DNA of 64,000 nt from Prosthecobacter sp. (GTDB taxonomy: Bacteria > Verrucomicrobiota > Verrucomicrobiia > Verrucomicrobiales > Verrucomicrobiaceae). Positions 33,693 to 42,620 of the stretch are shown here, one piece after another. Location: contig NZ_JAGRPF010000036.1 in NCBI RefSeq assembly GCF_020439865.1, forward strand, positions 1 to 64,000, read 5' to 3'. Position 1 is the first letter of the stretch. Each line of letters starts with the position of its first letter. The notes beneath the pieces are model-generated. The model made no database searches, was not told the origin of the DNA, and saw only the letters and a program-made list of their open reading frames with translations. The position numbers were made by a program, and so were the translations under genes.

Positions 33693-35123
33693 CTAGGCCA
33701 CAATGCCCTTCACCAGCTTGCCATGCACGTCCGTCAGCCGGTAACGCCGCCCCTGGAACTTGTAGGTCAGCCGTTCGTGGTCGATGCCGAGTAGGTGCAT
33801 GAGCGTGGCGTGGAAATCGTGGATGTGCAGGCCGTCCTTGACCGTGTTGTAGCCAAAATCGTCTGTTTCGCCATACACCGAGCCCGCCTTGATGCCGCCG
33901 CCGGCTAGCCAGGCGCTGAAGCAGCGCGGATGATGATCGCGGCCGAAGTTGGGGCTGATCTTGCCCTGGCAATACGCCGTGCGGCCAAACTCACCGCCCC
34001 AAACGACGAGCGTGTCGTCCAGCAAGCCGCGTTGTTTGAGGTCTTTGACTAGGGCGGCGGCAGGCTGGTCAGTTTCCTTGCACAGCCTCGGCAGTGCTCC
34101 CGGAAGACCGCCATGATGATCCCAGTCCTGATGATAAAGCTGGATGAAGCGCACGCCACGCTCGGCAAGACGACGTGCCTGCAAGCAGTTGGCCGCAAAG
34201 GTGCCCGGCGTTTTTACATCCGGCCCGTAACTGTCGAGCACATGCTGCGGCTCGTCGCTGAGGTCGGTTACCTCCGGAATGCTCGTCTGCATGCGGAAAG
34301 CCATCTCATAGTGGTCGATACGGTTCTGAATCTCCGCGTCCGGCGTTTCGGCAAATTGATGCTCGTGCAGTTCCTTCAGCCGATCCTGCATCAAACGACG
34401 GCTGTCGGCACTCACGCCCGCCGGATTGCCGAGATACAGCACCGGATCCTTCGCCGCACGGAACAGCACTCCCTGATGCTTCGTCGGCAAAAAGCCGCTG
34501 CCCCACAGATGCGACCCAAGCGGCTGGCCGCCCTTTCCTTTCGTGATCAGCACCGTGAACGACGGCAGATTCGCGTTCTCCGCACCAAGGCCATAGCTCA
34601 ACCACGATCCAAAACTCGGCCGTCCAGCGATCTGCGATCCTGTTTGGAAAAACGTCACACCCGGCCCGTGATTGATCGACTCCGTGAACATCGACCGTGC
34701 CACGCAGATGTCGTCCGCGATGCTCGCCGTGTGTGGCAACAGTTCGCTGAACCACCCGCCCGCCTGTCCATGTTGTGTGAACTTAAACGGCGATCCCACC
34801 ATCGGAATCGACGACTGATTGCCGGACATCCCCGTCAGCCGTTGTCCGCCACGCACCGAATCGGGAAGCTGCTCGCCATGGCGCTTGTTCAGCAGCGGTT
34901 TGTAATCAAACAAATCGAGATGCGACGGCCCACCGGACATGAACAGGTAGATGATCCGCTTCGCCTTCGGCGCGAAATGAGTGCCGCTTAGCACTCCGTG
35001 ATCCACCGTCGATGCTCCACGACTTTCCGCTGCAAGCATTTCATTCAACGCGATGCCACCCAGTCCCAAACCAAAGCCGTTTAGAAAAGAACGACGATCC
35101 AACATGACAGAAGAGGAGTTCAT
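33693..35123 (-). CDS. DUF1501 domain protein (second pair)
   Basis: A 476-residue exported protein. MNSSSVMLDRRSFLNG at 35123 is chosen because it does not overlap the preceding gene; starts at 35162 and 35105 are possible. DRRSFLNGFGLGLGG is a Tat-like leader. The DUF1501 core, part of the alkaline-phosphatase-like superfamily, is seen as IIYLFMSGGPSHLDLFDYKP, VWGGEFGRT and GRDHHPRCFSAWLAGGG. Genes of this type almost always accompany PSD1 cytochrome genes in Planctomycetes and Verrucomicrobia, with no established function. This is the distal gene of a four-gene operon. Confidence 0.85.
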   Translation of the reverse strand: MNSSSVMLDRRSFLNGFGLGLGGIALNEMLAAESRGASTVDHGVLSGTHFAPKAKRIIYLFMSGGPSHLDLFDYKPLLNKRHGEQLPDSVRGGQRLTGMSGNQSSIPMVGSPFKFTQHGQAGGWFSELLPHTASIADDICVARSMFTESINHGPGVTFFQTGSQIAGRPSFGSWLSYGLGAENANLPSFTVLITKGKGGQPLGSHLWGSGFLPTKHQGVLFRAAKDPVLYLGNPAGVSADSRRLMQDRLKELHEHQFAETPDAEIQNRIDHYEMAFRMQTSIPEVTDLSDEPQHVLDSYGPDVKTPGTFAANCLQARRLAERGVRFIQLYHQDWDHHGGLPGALPRLCKETDQPAAALVKDLKQRGLLDDTLVVWGGEFGRTAYCQGKISPNFGRDHHPRCFSAWLAGGGIKAGSVYGETDDFGYNTVKDGLHIHDFHATLMHLLGIDHERLTYKFQGRRYRLTDVHGKLVKGIVA

Positions 35124-35136
35124 CGAGGAGATTGGC

Positions 35137-38100
35137 TTAACGTTTAACGATGCAGGCATCATGATTTAATAGAGTTTGAGCCAGCACGGCGGCTGCAGAC
35201 GCCTCGGCAGGTGGAATGGAGGCATCACGTTTGGCGTTTCCTGTTTTGAGCAACTTCTCTGCCTCCTTTGGTTGCGCCTTGAAGTGCGCCAGTTGTTCCT
35301 GATAGAGCTGCGTGCAGATCTGAACCTCCTTCGCATCCGGTTTGCGGCTCAGGCAACGCAGGAAGCCAAGTTCGATCATCTTGGGCAGATCGCCCTTCGC
35401 TTCGAGATACAGTTTCTCACCCAGCACCCGCGCGGCTTCGACATACTGCACGCCGTTGAGCAGGATGAGCGCTTGAAGCGGGGAATCGGTGCGCTCGCGT
35501 CTTGAAATGCACACCGCTCGCCGTGGCGCATCGAAGGCGACCATCGCGGGCGGCGGGCTGGTGCGTCGCCAGTTGGAGTAAATGCTGCGTCGATAGACCG
35601 CATCGCCCCCGCCCGGGTTCACCGGCTTGAATGCCTCGGTCATCTCGTAGGAATGCACCGGCGGCCCGCCCATCGCGAGTTTGATCAGGCCGGAGGCGGC
35701 GAGCGCGTTGTCGCGAATCATCTCCGCCGGAAGTCGAAAGTGCGGGCCGCGGGCCAGCCACTGGTTGTCGGAATCATCCGCCATCGTTTTCGCATCGGCG
35801 ATGCTGCGCTGGCGATAGACCTGGCTCGTGACGATCTCTTTCACCAGTGACTTCACGTCCCAGCCGCTTTGGATGAACTTCATCGCGAGGTAGTCGAGCA
35901 ATTCGGGATACAACGGCCTCTCCCCCTGACTGCCGAAGTCCTCCGTGGTCTTCACCAATCCACGGCCAAACAAACTCTGCCACAGGCGATTCACAGTGAC
36001 TCGCGCCATGAGCGGATGCTCCGGTGCCGTGAGCCACTGCGCATAGCCGAGCCGGTTCTTCGGAGCCCCCTTTGGAAACGGCGACAGAACCGCCGGGGTT
36101 TGAGGACCGACCTCTTCACCGCGCTTGTCATACTCGCCGCGAGTCAGCACGTAAGCCTTCTTTGGCTGCGGCAGTTCCTTCATGACCATCAGTTCCTTCT
36201 GCGCATCCTGAAAGGCATACAGCTCCGCCCGTGCCTTTTGCAGGTCGGCATTTGTCTCTTGCGTCACATCGCGGCCGAAGACGCGGAAATCATCAATCAA
36301 GCCTCCCTTGAAACCGCGATCCCGCATGCGCTCGCCGAGGCTGATGTTGTCATGACCGCCACCGGCGATGGTCTTTGTCAGATTGTCTTTGATCACCTCC
36401 ACGGCGGCTTGTTTGCCATCCAAGAAGATCTTCAGGCCATCCGCCCGGCTGCTGCCATCATAAGTTACGATCACCTGCAGCCACTGCTTCAGCGGAATAT
36501 TTTCCTTCGTGCGAATGCTGATCGCGTTGCCCGGCCAGAAGTGAATCAGTGACCACTTGAGCTTTCCTTCCTCAATCAGCAGTTCGTAGCCTCGGCTCGC
36601 CGCATCGGTCCAGGCCTGCGAACGATGAAACACCACCGCTCGGTCCTTCACATCCGGCGTCTGCATCCACAGCGATATGCTGAAGGGCTCATGCCGTTGG
36701 AAATTACCCAGAGGTGTGTCCACCGCGTCATCGCCGGTGAATTGAATCGCGTTGCCGATCTTGCCCGACACCAGTTTGTTTTCTCCTTTGAGGACAGCAG
36801 CAGGATCAGGTGGAGCTTTGTCCTTCTTGGCGTCTTTGCTTTTCGTTTCTTGTTTTGGCTGCGGCGCTGGCGGAGGATGCAATGAATCGGTCAGCTTGTT
36901 GCCTTTGAGTTCATCAAACGTGAAGTGAGCCAGTTCACCTCGGCTAAGATCGGGTGGGAGTGAGGATTTGGGCTTTTCCAAGTCAGCCACCTTGGCCTTC
37001 AGCGCGGCCATCTTGTCTTTCGCGGGCTGATCCATCAGCATCATCGCCGGAGTCGGCGGGGAAGGGGTGAAAAAGGAGTACAAGCCGGCTTCGTCGATGT
37101 TCTGCAGCATCGAAAACAGTCCGTAGTAGTCCTTCTGCGTGATCGGGTCATACTTGTGATCGTGGCAGCGGGAGCACTCGAAGGTCAGGCCGAGAAACGC
37201 CGTCGCCACCGTTTGCACGCGATCCGCGATGTATTCGACGCGATACTCCTCCTCGACGCTGCCGCCTTCGTTTTCCTGCTGATGCAGGCGATTGAACGCC
37301 GTGGCGAGGATTTGCTCATCCGTCGCATTCGGCAGCAGATCGCCCGCGAGCTGCCAGGTCACGAACTTGTCATAGGGCAGGTTGTCATTGAACGCCTTCA
37401 CCACCCAGTCACGCCAGGGCCACACCTCGCGTTCACGATCCACCTGGAAGCCGTAGCTGTCCGCGTAGCGCGCCATGTCCAGCCAGTCCACAGCCATGCG
37501 TTCACCGTAATGCGGCGATGCGAGCAATCTTGTGACGAGGTGATCGATGCTGGATACAGGATCGAACTGATGCTCGGTGACAAAACCGGTGACCTCTTCC
37601 GGAGTGGGTGGCAATCCGGTGAGATCGAAGCTGATGCGGCGAATCAGCGTTTCCGGTGTCGCTTCGGGCTGAAGTTTCAATCCACGTTCTGCGAGTCCTG
37701 CGCTGACGATCTTGTCGATGCTTTGATCCTTCGTCGCCTCCGGCTTCAGCGGAATGAAGGACCAGTGCGCCTCATACTCGGCACCTTCGTCGATCCACTG
37801 CTTCAAGATGGCAATCTCGGCCGCTGTGAGGTCGCCCAGTTTCGACTTCGCCGGTGGCATGTGATCGTCTTCATCCGTCGTGACGATGCGCTGAATCAGT
37901 TCGCTCATCTCCGCCTTGTCGGGAACAAAGGCCTTCGCCGCGAGCGCCTCGTCACGCATGTCGAGCCGCAGATCAGCCTCGCGCTTCTTTGGATCAGGAC
38001 CATGGCAGAAGAAGCACTTGTCCGAGAGAATCGGCCGCACATCACGATTGAACTTCACCTTCGCCGGCGCGGCGAGGAGCGAGGTTGTGAAGAACAGGAT

Positions 38101-38142
38101 GGAAACAAATAGGCCGCGCGTCATGGCTTCGAAGTATCTCAT
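35137..38142 (-). CDS. PSD1/DUF1549-DUF1553 cytochrome protein with LamG insert (second pair)
   Basis: A 1001-residue exported protein with a signal peptide. The N-terminal planctomycete cytochrome c domain has CFFCHGPDP near residue 43 and a distal HMPP. The DUF1549 domain follows (about residues 150-350, with ECSRCHDHKYDPITQ as a second heme-like CxxCH). A LamG/concanavalin-like insert lies at about 400-640 (FSISLWMQTPD, WLQVIVTYDGSSRADG). The DUF1553 domain occupies the C-terminal 300 residues. The family is thought to be an exported redox or polymer-acting protein; function is unproven. It overlaps the upstream DUF1501 gene by four bases. Confidence 0.88.
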   Translation of the reverse strand: MRYFEAMTRGLFVSILFFTTSLLAAPAKVKFNRDVRPILSDKCFFCHGPDPKKREADLRLDMRDEALAAKAFVPDKAEMSELIQRIVTTDEDDHMPPAKSKLGDLTAAEIAILKQWIDEGAEYEAHWSFIPLKPEATKDQSIDKIVSAGLAERGLKLQPEATPETLIRRISFDLTGLPPTPEEVTGFVTEHQFDPVSSIDHLVTRLLASPHYGERMAVDWLDMARYADSYGFQVDREREVWPWRDWVVKAFNDNLPYDKFVTWQLAGDLLPNATDEQILATAFNRLHQQENEGGSVEEEYRVEYIADRVQTVATAFLGLTFECSRCHDHKYDPITQKDYYGLFSMLQNIDEAGLYSFFTPSPPTPAMMLMDQPAKDKMAALKAKVADLEKPKSSLPPDLSRGELAHFTFDELKGNKLTDSLHPPPAPQPKQETKSKDAKKDKAPPDPAAVLKGENKLVSGKIGNAIQFTGDDAVDTPLGNFQRHEPFSISLWMQTPDVKDRAVVFHRSQAWTDAASRGYELLIEEGKLKWSLIHFWPGNAISIRTKENIPLKQWLQVIVTYDGSSRADGLKIFLDGKQAAVEVIKDNLTKTIAGGGHDNISLGERMRDRGFKGGLIDDFRVFGRDVTQETNADLQKARAELYAFQDAQKELMVMKELPQPKKAYVLTRGEYDKRGEEVGPQTPAVLSPFPKGAPKNRLGYAQWLTAPEHPLMARVTVNRLWQSLFGRGLVKTTEDFGSQGERPLYPELLDYLAMKFIQSGWDVKSLVKEIVTSQVYRQRSIADAKTMADDSDNQWLARGPHFRLPAEMIRDNALAASGLIKLAMGGPPVHSYEMTEAFKPVNPGGGDAVYRRSIYSNWRRTSPPPAMVAFDAPRRAVCISRRERTDSPLQALILLNGVQYVEAARVLGEKLYLEAKGDLPKMIELGFLRCLSRKPDAKEVQICTQLYQEQLAHFKAQPKEAEKLLKTGNAKRDASIPPAEASAAAVLAQTLLNHDACIVKR

Positions 38143-39554
38143 GCAAACACCTGCTTCACCACCTTCGGATTCTCGACCCCGGTGAGGCGCTGGTCGAGGC
38201 CCTGGAACTTGAAGGTGAGCTGTTCGTGATCGAGTCCGGCCGCAGCGAGGATCGTGGCGTGCAGGTCATGCACGCTGACTTTGTCGATGGCAGCTTTGAA
38301 GCCGATCTCGTCGCTCTCACCGTGATGGTAGCCGCCTTTCACACCGCCGCCACACATCCACACGGTGAAGGCATGCGGATTGTGATCGCGTCCCGGTTTG
38401 TCGCCCTTTTGCGCGATGGGCAGACGCCCGAACTCGCCGCCCCAGACGATGAGCGTCTGGTCGAGCAGGCCACGTTGTTCGAGATCGCTGATGAGCGCCG
38501 CCACGGGCTGGTCGCTCTCATTCGCGAAGCCCCGATGGTTGCCGAGGATGTCCTTGTGCCCGTCCCAGCTCTGCTGGTTCTCCATGCCGCCGCTGTAGAG
38601 CTGGATGAAGCGCACACCACGCTCAACCATGCGTCGTGCGGTGAGGCACTGTGCCGCGAAGTGGCCACAGTGCTTTTCGTTGAGTCCATACATCTTCTGG
38701 ATGTGCTTTGGCTCATTTTTGACCTCAAAGGCGTCCGGCGCGGCGGTTTGCATGCGATAAGCCAGCTCGAAGCTTTCGATGCGCGCATTCAATTCGCTTT
38801 CGATGGCCGATCCGTGCAGCGCGTTGCGGTTGAGCTTGGCGAGCAGATCGAGCTGTGCTCGCTGACGTTGCGGTGTGAGCGATGCAGGCACGGCGAGGTT
38901 GTCGATGGGCGCGCCGCTCGGCTTCAGCCACGTGCCTTGAAACACACTCGGCAAAAAGCCCGAGCCCCAGTTCGAGGCGCTGCCTTTCGGCAGGCCGCGG
39001 TTCAGTGGATCCGTCATCACGACGAAGCTGGGCAGTGAATCGCTCTCGCTGCCGAGTCCGTAGGTCACCCACGAGCCGACGCAGGGGTAGCCCATGCGCG
39101 TGGTGCCCGTGTTTATCATGAAAAGCGCGGGCGAATGGTTGTTTGATCCGGTCCAGCAGCTGTGGATGAAGCTCATCTTGTCCACATGCATCGCGGTCTT
39201 TGGAAACAGATCGCTGCACCACGTGCCGCTTTCGCCGTATTGCTTGAACTCAAACGGCGACTTCATCAAACCTCCCACGGAACCTGGGAAGAAGCCAGTT
39301 TTCGGGTCAAAACCTTCCAGCGTCTGGCCGTCACGTTTCGCGAGTTCGGGCTTGTAGTCCCAAGTGTCCACCTGCGACGGGCCGCCATTGGTGAAGATCC
39401 AGATGATGGATTTCGCCTTGCCGCCGACCTGCATCGGAACCTTCGGCGCAAAGGGATTCGAGGCCGCCTCCAGCATCGAGGCAAACGCCAGCATGCCGAA
39501 GCCGCCACCCGCACGGGCGAGCATTTCACGACGAGAATAGAGGGGCGCGTTCAT
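38139..39554 (-). CDS. DUF1501 domain protein (first pair)
   Basis: A 471-residue exported protein with a Tat-like leader (SRREMLARAGGGFGMLAFAS). The DUF1501 core is clear: IIWIFTNGGPSQVDTWDYKP, VWGGEFGRLPIAQKG and GRDHNPHAFTVWMCGGG. It is a paralogue of the DUF1501 protein at 33.7 kb but only moderately similar by eye, so the duplication is not recent. It follows the first PSD1 gene with a single-base gap and overlaps the second PSD1 gene by four bases, which argues for coordinated production of all four proteins. Confidence 0.88.
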   Translation of the reverse strand: MNAPLYSRREMLARAGGGFGMLAFASMLEAASNPFAPKVPMQVGGKAKSIIWIFTNGGPSQVDTWDYKPELAKRDGQTLEGFDPKTGFFPGSVGGLMKSPFEFKQYGESGTWCSDLFPKTAMHVDKMSFIHSCWTGSNNHSPALFMINTGTTRMGYPCVGSWVTYGLGSESDSLPSFVVMTDPLNRGLPKGSASNWGSGFLPSVFQGTWLKPSGAPIDNLAVPASLTPQRQRAQLDLLAKLNRNALHGSAIESELNARIESFELAYRMQTAAPDAFEVKNEPKHIQKMYGLNEKHCGHFAAQCLTARRMVERGVRFIQLYSGGMENQQSWDGHKDILGNHRGFANESDQPVAALISDLEQRGLLDQTLIVWGGEFGRLPIAQKGDKPGRDHNPHAFTVWMCGGGVKGGYHHGESDEIGFKAAIDKVSVHDLHATILAAAGLDHEQLTFKFQGLDQRLTGVENPKVVKQVFA

Positions 39555-39555
39555 G

Positions 39556-41718
39556 TCAGTTCACGTAGATGAATTCGTTCAGGCTCAGCACCACCTGGCA
39601 GTAGTCCGCCAGTGTGGCTCCGGGTTTTAAGAAGCTGTTTGCGGCGGTGACTTCGTCGGGTGTTGGATCGCGGTTGAAACAAAGGCGATAAGCCATCGTG
39701 ACCTGCTTTGGTGCGTCACCTGCGCTTTGGATGCGTTTCGCCAGTCCTTCCGCCCACGTGCGTGCCTGCGGACTGTTCATCAGGATGAGCGCCTGCGGTG
39801 CTACGGTCGTTGTTGGGCGTGTGCCCTGGCTGACGAGTGGCTCTGGCAGGTCAAAGGCGACCATGCTGCCGATGAGTTGGCTGCGTTTGATGCTGAAGTA
39901 GATGCTGCGGCGATGGCTGTTCTCATCGCGCGTGCCGGGGCCGAACATGGTGTCGTCCAGCAGGCCGCTCACAGCGAGCATTGAATCGCGGATGGCCTCG
40001 GCTTCGAGGCGTTGCGGCACAAAGCGCATGAAGAGGCCGTTGGCCGGATCAGCAGCCTCTTTTTTTGCATCGCGGGCGCTGCTTTGCTGCCACGCACGGC
40101 TGTTGAGGATGAGGCGGTGGATCGGCTTGAGCTTCCATCCGTTTGCGACGAGCTGACCGGCCAGCCAGTCGAGCAGTTCAGGCTGCGTGCAAGGCGCACC
40201 CGTTTTTCCGAAGTCGTTCGTCGTCGGAACGAGTCCGGTGCCGAAGTGATGCTGCCACAACCGGTTCACAATGACGCGGGCGAGCAGTGCACCGGCGCCA
40301 TGATCGACATCGGTGATCCAATTGGAAAACGTGCGGCGTCGCCCGCTGTATTTCGCGTCCTTCGGCGGCTGCCACTGCCAGCGCTTCGCGTCGCCGGGCC
40401 TGCTGAGGACTTGCATGAAGCCCTGGGTGGCCTCGCCGTCTTTCATGTCCGAGTTGCCGCGTTTGAGGAAGTAGGTCTTGTCGAAAAACGGACCGCCCTG
40501 CGTGTGCATCACGATGGGATCGTAGCCTTCGCCGCAGATCATCATGCGCGTGGCACTGGGGATCTCAGGCGTGTTTTTATCCTTCTTCATCGTCGTGACG
40601 GCGCTGGTGACTTGACCGTCGGTATGCACATCCACGTTCATGCGCGTCGTGGTCGTGAAGGTCGCGAGCATCGCGTAGTAGTCGTGCGTTGGCAGCGGAT
40701 CGTATTTGTGATCGTGACAGCGCGCGCAGCCGACCGTGAGTCCGAGCATCGCGCTGCCGGTGGTGCTGAGCATGTCGTCCATCGCGTCGTAGCGCGTGCG
40801 CTCGACCTCGTTCGCGGTGATTTGCGAAGGAAACACACCCGCGCCAAGGAACCCCGTCGCCGCGAGTGCGAGCGGATTGTGCGGCTCGTATTCGTCGCCG
40901 GCGAGCTGCCACTTCACAAATTGGTCATAGGGCATGTCGCTGTTGAGCGCCTTGATGACGAAGTCGCGATAATGGAAGGCGTAGGGGCGGTCGTAGTCCT
41001 GCTCAAAGCCCGTGCTCTCCGCGTAGCGCGCGACATCGAGCCAGTGACGTGCCCAGCGCTCGCCGAAGCGTGGCGAATCGAGAAGTTTGTCGATGAGGTC
41101 GGGTAGGGCGGCCTTGTCTGACGCTTCGGACGGTGGAAGACCGGTCAAATAGAGATACAGCCTGCGCACCAGCACATTTTTCTGCGCCGGTGGATTGAAG
41201 CTCATGCCCTTCGCATTCTTCAAGAGCAGTTCATCGATCGACTTCGCCTGCACCTTTTTGAGCGGTTGAAACGACCACCACTGGCGATCTTCCGCAGTGA
41301 CGACCGAGGCATCACGCTTGGGCTTCTTCCCGGCCACCAGCGGCTCCGAGTAGGGCGCGCCGTCATCGATCCACGCACTGATCTTCGCGATCACTTCGGC
41401 GGAGAGCTTTGGCTTGTCGTCCGGCATGTGCGGCTCCTTCGTGTGATTGATCTGTTCGACGAGTCTGCTGTTCTTCGCATCAAACGGGATCACGACCGAG
41501 CCGTGCGAGCCACCACGCAGCAAATCCTCACGCGTGGCCATGTCGAAATCGCTCTTTACCTTTTCGCCACCGTGACAGCGGAGACAGTTCTCCTTCAAAA
41601 GGCCCGCCACCTCCTGTTGAAACGACTTCAAGCCGCGTTCCATGCGCTGGGCATGGTCAGGCGGCAGATCGGCTGCGAAGGCGGAACTGGTGAGGAAGAG
41701 GACGAAAATGTGTCTCAT
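39556..41718 (-). CDS. PSD1/DUF1549-DUF1553 cytochrome protein (first pair)
   Basis: A 720-residue exported protein; MRHIFVLFLTSSAFA at 41718 is a good signal peptide, with an in-frame ATG four codons upstream. The cytochrome domain has CLRCHGGEK near residue 47, then DUF1549 (about 170-330) with GCARCHDHKYDPLPT, and DUF1553 near the C-terminus (RVIVNRLWQHHFGTGLVPT, about residue 475). Unlike the second copy it has no LamG insert. It heads the four-gene PSD1-DUF1501-PSD1-DUF1501 operon and is divergent from an AraC-family gene only 56 bases away. Confidence 0.88.
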   Translation of the reverse strand: MRHIFVLFLTSSAFAADLPPDHAQRMERGLKSFQQEVAGLLKENCLRCHGGEKVKSDFDMATREDLLRGGSHGSVVIPFDAKNSRLVEQINHTKEPHMPDDKPKLSAEVIAKISAWIDDGAPYSEPLVAGKKPKRDASVVTAEDRQWWSFQPLKKVQAKSIDELLLKNAKGMSFNPPAQKNVLVRRLYLYLTGLPPSEASDKAALPDLIDKLLDSPRFGERWARHWLDVARYAESTGFEQDYDRPYAFHYRDFVIKALNSDMPYDQFVKWQLAGDEYEPHNPLALAATGFLGAGVFPSQITANEVERTRYDAMDDMLSTTGSAMLGLTVGCARCHDHKYDPLPTHDYYAMLATFTTTTRMNVDVHTDGQVTSAVTTMKKDKNTPEIPSATRMMICGEGYDPIVMHTQGGPFFDKTYFLKRGNSDMKDGEATQGFMQVLSRPGDAKRWQWQPPKDAKYSGRRRTFSNWITDVDHGAGALLARVIVNRLWQHHFGTGLVPTTNDFGKTGAPCTQPELLDWLAGQLVANGWKLKPIHRLILNSRAWQQSSARDAKKEAADPANGLFMRFVPQRLEAEAIRDSMLAVSGLLDDTMFGPGTRDENSHRRSIYFSIKRSQLIGSMVAFDLPEPLVSQGTRPTTTVAPQALILMNSPQARTWAEGLAKRIQSAGDAPKQVTMAYRLCFNRDPTPDEVTAANSFLKPGATLADYCQVVLSLNEFIYVN

Positions 41719-41774
41719 CGGAGAGTACAAACGCTGGACGAGTGTGCCGTTTTCTGCCGTAGTTATGTCTGATC

Positions 41775-42620
41775 ATGGCGGCCAAGCGCAAATACCTGAA
41801 CTACACCACGCCGTGGGGCGTGGACCTCGCCCGTATCGCCGCGGCGGACTGGACGCCGTTTTTGATCCACGAAAGCGGCTACCAGCCATCCTTGGAGGAT
41901 TGGAACCATCAAGGGGTCGATTCGCCCTTCTGGCGCTTCTACTACAATCCCAAGCCGGGATGCCATTTGCTGTTTCAAGGTCAGAAGATTCCTTTGGAGC
42001 CTGGGAACGCTGTTTTGATTCCCGCAGACACGGTTTTCGACTGCGTGGGACCGAAGCGCGCCTGTCACTACTGGCTGCACTTCACCACCACGCGTCCCGG
42101 TGTGTCTTTTCCTGCGAAGCCGATCCTCGTTCCGGCGGATGACACGCTCAAACCGATGCTGACGCGGATCATTCAAGCGCATCAACAGCCCGCTTCCGAC
42201 ACGCGGGATCATCAACTGCTCCATCTGGGCTCCGCGTTGCTTCATACCGTGTTCGCCACTTTGGAAACGCCGAGTCCCACAACGGTGCCGGAGCGTTTGC
42301 TTCTGGTGTTGTCCCTTATCGCTCGCTCACCGCACACGAGGCTGACGAATCGGTTTCTCGCCGAGCGCTCTGGCATGAGCGTGGAGCGATTTATCCGCAG
42401 TTTTCGAGAGCACACCGGCCAGACGCCCGCCTCGTATGTGCTGGCGACCCGCATTCGTCTAGCGGGCGAGGCGTTGGCTCTTACGGACAAGACGATCGAC
42501 CAAATCGCCATCGAAACCGGCTTTCCCAACCGTCACTACATGAGCCGCATGTTCGCGCGACAGGTCGGCTGTGGTCCTGCGGAATACCGGGCGCGTCAGC
42601 GGGACCGGAAGGGGATGTGA
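41775..42620 (+). CDS. AraC-family transcriptional regulator
   Basis: A 281-residue regulator. The N-terminal half is a cupin-like ligand-binding domain (FRFYYNPKPG-type strands, ending near residue 120), and the C-terminal 100 residues carry two helix-turn-helices: LTNRFLAERSGMSVERFIRS and TIDQIAIETGFPNRHYMSRM. Family members usually respond to a sugar or related small molecule. It is divergent from the PSD1/DUF1501 operon across 56 bases and is its likely regulator, by position. The stop TGA directly abuts the stop of the convergent oxidoreductase gene. Confidence 0.85.
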   Translation: MAAKRKYLNYTTPWGVDLARIAAADWTPFLIHESGYQPSLEDWNHQGVDSPFWRFYYNPKPGCHLLFQGQKIPLEPGNAVLIPADTVFDCVGPKRACHYWLHFTTTRPGVSFPAKPILVPADDTLKPMLTRIIQAHQQPASDTRDHQLLHLGSALLHTVFATLETPSPTTVPERLLLVLSLIARSPHTRLTNRFLAERSGMSVERFIRSFREHTGQTPASYVLATRIRLAGEALALTDKTIDQIAIETGFPNRHYMSRMFARQVGCGPAEYRARQRDRKGM

